NCBI GenBank assembly: GCA_028023455.1
Contig: JAQFVV010000027.1
Location: 9,361,845-9,425,844, forward strand
Origin: Epiperipatus broadwayi
Taxonomy: Eukaryota; Onychophora; Udeonychophora; Euonychophora; Peripatidae
Reading direction: 5' to 3'
Length of the DNA stretch: 64,000 bases
How positions within the stretch are numbered: position 1 is the stretch's first letter; each line of letters starts with the position of its first letter. Both the position numbers and the translations under genes were made by a program. A model generated the notes under the pieces. It saw only the letters and a list, made by a program, of their open reading frames with translations. It was not told the origin of the DNA and searched no databases. This document shows positions 62,905 to 64,000 of this stretch, one piece after another.

Positions 62905-64000
62905 TTTTATACTTTTAAGACTTTTATTTTTTTTCTATACATTTTGAGGTTGTTATATTTACCTCGAATTATATATACTAACAGAAACATGTGTAAATAT
63001 GTTTTATATTTACTGATAATACATGAAAACAAATATACAATTGCGTATTTATGATATTTACAATGATTATACACCGCCTGCTATCGTTAGCGAGATGTAG
63101 CTCCTAGTTTTAGTGTGAACTATGGAAGAAGGGATTGCATTTGCCTTTATAAGTTTTCTACCACTTCCAACTATATTGTGACTGCCTCATGAGTAGGTCT
63201 GGTGATATTTCCAGCTGTACTTGACAGCTTGCCTTTGTCAGTATTTGGTTTTAGCAGCTTCCATTCCTGAACGTGGATTTGCTTCACTGCATCAACTATT
63301 TTGTTTAACAGCTATTGTCTGAAGTACATAGAGTTCTGTCTTTCAGCTCTGTGACAATAGTTCTCTGACTCTATTTTCAAAAGATTTGAGATCCCCATCC
63401 CTAAAGGATACATTCAGATTCAATGAGCACCATTGCCTATTGGCTTATCCTTGCCATTGGCTATACATTATCTATTTGTATATGCATTGGTTCAAGGCGA
63501 TAAATGCTTAATCCGATCTAGATAAGTCAGGATCTGGACTAGTCCATTATTTAGAGGCAAGATGAGATATTGAAACGGTTACACCTGTTTCACCTATTAT
63601 CAAAGATAATAGTATATATTTGTTGTACTCAGATGGCGTGTATTTCTTAAATTTTAAAAACTTTGCTTATTGCTTATAATATTGCGAGTATGTGCGTATA
63701 TAATCGTCCCATTAATATAAAATTACAATCTCAAATATTTATATACGAGCATAGTCTGTTCGATTTGTTAAAACTGAATAAACATAACTATAATTAAAAT
63801 TTATCTATATCATAGCATAATAAGTTTAAATTTATAATATTACTTATTTTTCAAAATTCTTTCTAAATAATTATTTAAGCCAGTATTCATTTTGAATATT
63901 TCCCAAGTTAGATAATTTTCAATTCTTTTGTTTGCTTAAAATTACAAGCAGAAAGTTTTATCAGTTTTAACATTTCGTTCCAAAAATAAACCTTTCTGGC
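62905..64000. other. terminal stretch, no gene recognised
   Basis: 63.06-63.57 kb is noticeably more complex and GC-richer than its surroundings (CACCGCCTGCTATCGTTAGC, TTCCATTCCTGAACGTGG). It may be an interspersed repeat or an untranslated exon. I find no open frame or splice pattern to decide. Confidence 0.3.

Noticed and set aside
1-64000. Bacterial-type systems such as CRISPR arrays, operons or defence islands
   Set aside because: Spliced genes, LINEs, SINEs and long introns show animal nuclear DNA. No regularly spaced repeat array was found.

Overview
The window is AT-rich animal genomic DNA. It shows no bacterial-style gene packing, rRNA, CRISPR array or operon. One split host gene, read on the minus strand, crosses most of it. 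Seven coding exons at 53018-52813, 42154-41981, 38537-38332, 27504-27294, 27196-27111, 16571-16382 and 2108-1587 splice with GT-AG borders and matching codon phases. Together they give about 530 residues of a charged coiled-coil protein that I identify as CFAP210 (CCDC173), a TPH-domain protein of the ciliary doublet microtubule lumen. Only a short N-terminus is missing. Its first exon was not resolved; three phase-compatible candidates are discussed. The 86-nt exon at 27111-27196 is too short for ordinary ORF scans and is what restores the reading phase.

Everything else is intron or flank, and much of it is transposable-element debris. I see: (i) many pieces of one RTE-type LINE family, two of them about 1.5 kb (23110-24695 plus; 61405-62900 minus); (ii) a different LINE 3' end (15240-16205 minus) and an older RT remnant with a YADD motif near 4.77 kb; (iii) a degenerate Ty3/gypsy element with both LTRs (17599-21200, minus), plus a second Ty3/gypsy integrase remnant (7850-9100, minus); (iv) two short hAT elements with clear ends and 8-bp duplications (26627-27058 and 43697-44150); (v) a pogo/Tigger-like transposase fossil (36480-36900 plus); (vi) a Merlin/IS1595-like (ISXO2) transposase fragment (47405-47836 minus); (vii) tRNA-derived SINEs; and (viii) several families arranged as head-to-head inverted dimers.

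The inverted dimers are the most striking property of the window. At least five unrelated-looking repeat families occur as close inverted pairs inside CFAP210 introns, including a 125-bp nearly perfect hairpin at 20691-20956. Transcribed with the gene, these would form long double-stranded RNA. Repeat content, intron size and SINE structure suggest a mollusc, perhaps a cephalopod. That is inference, not proof. In a cephalopod such hairpins would be natural ADAR targets.

Two other coding-like islands sit in introns: a possible chaperonin-like (BBS6/10/12-type) terminal exon at 45305-45544, and an unrecognised minus-strand fragment at 22270-22475. I found no convincing undescribed enzymatic or defence system. 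The novelty candidates are the inverted-dimer repeat architecture and two insertions flanked by unusually long (about 70 bp) direct repeats.
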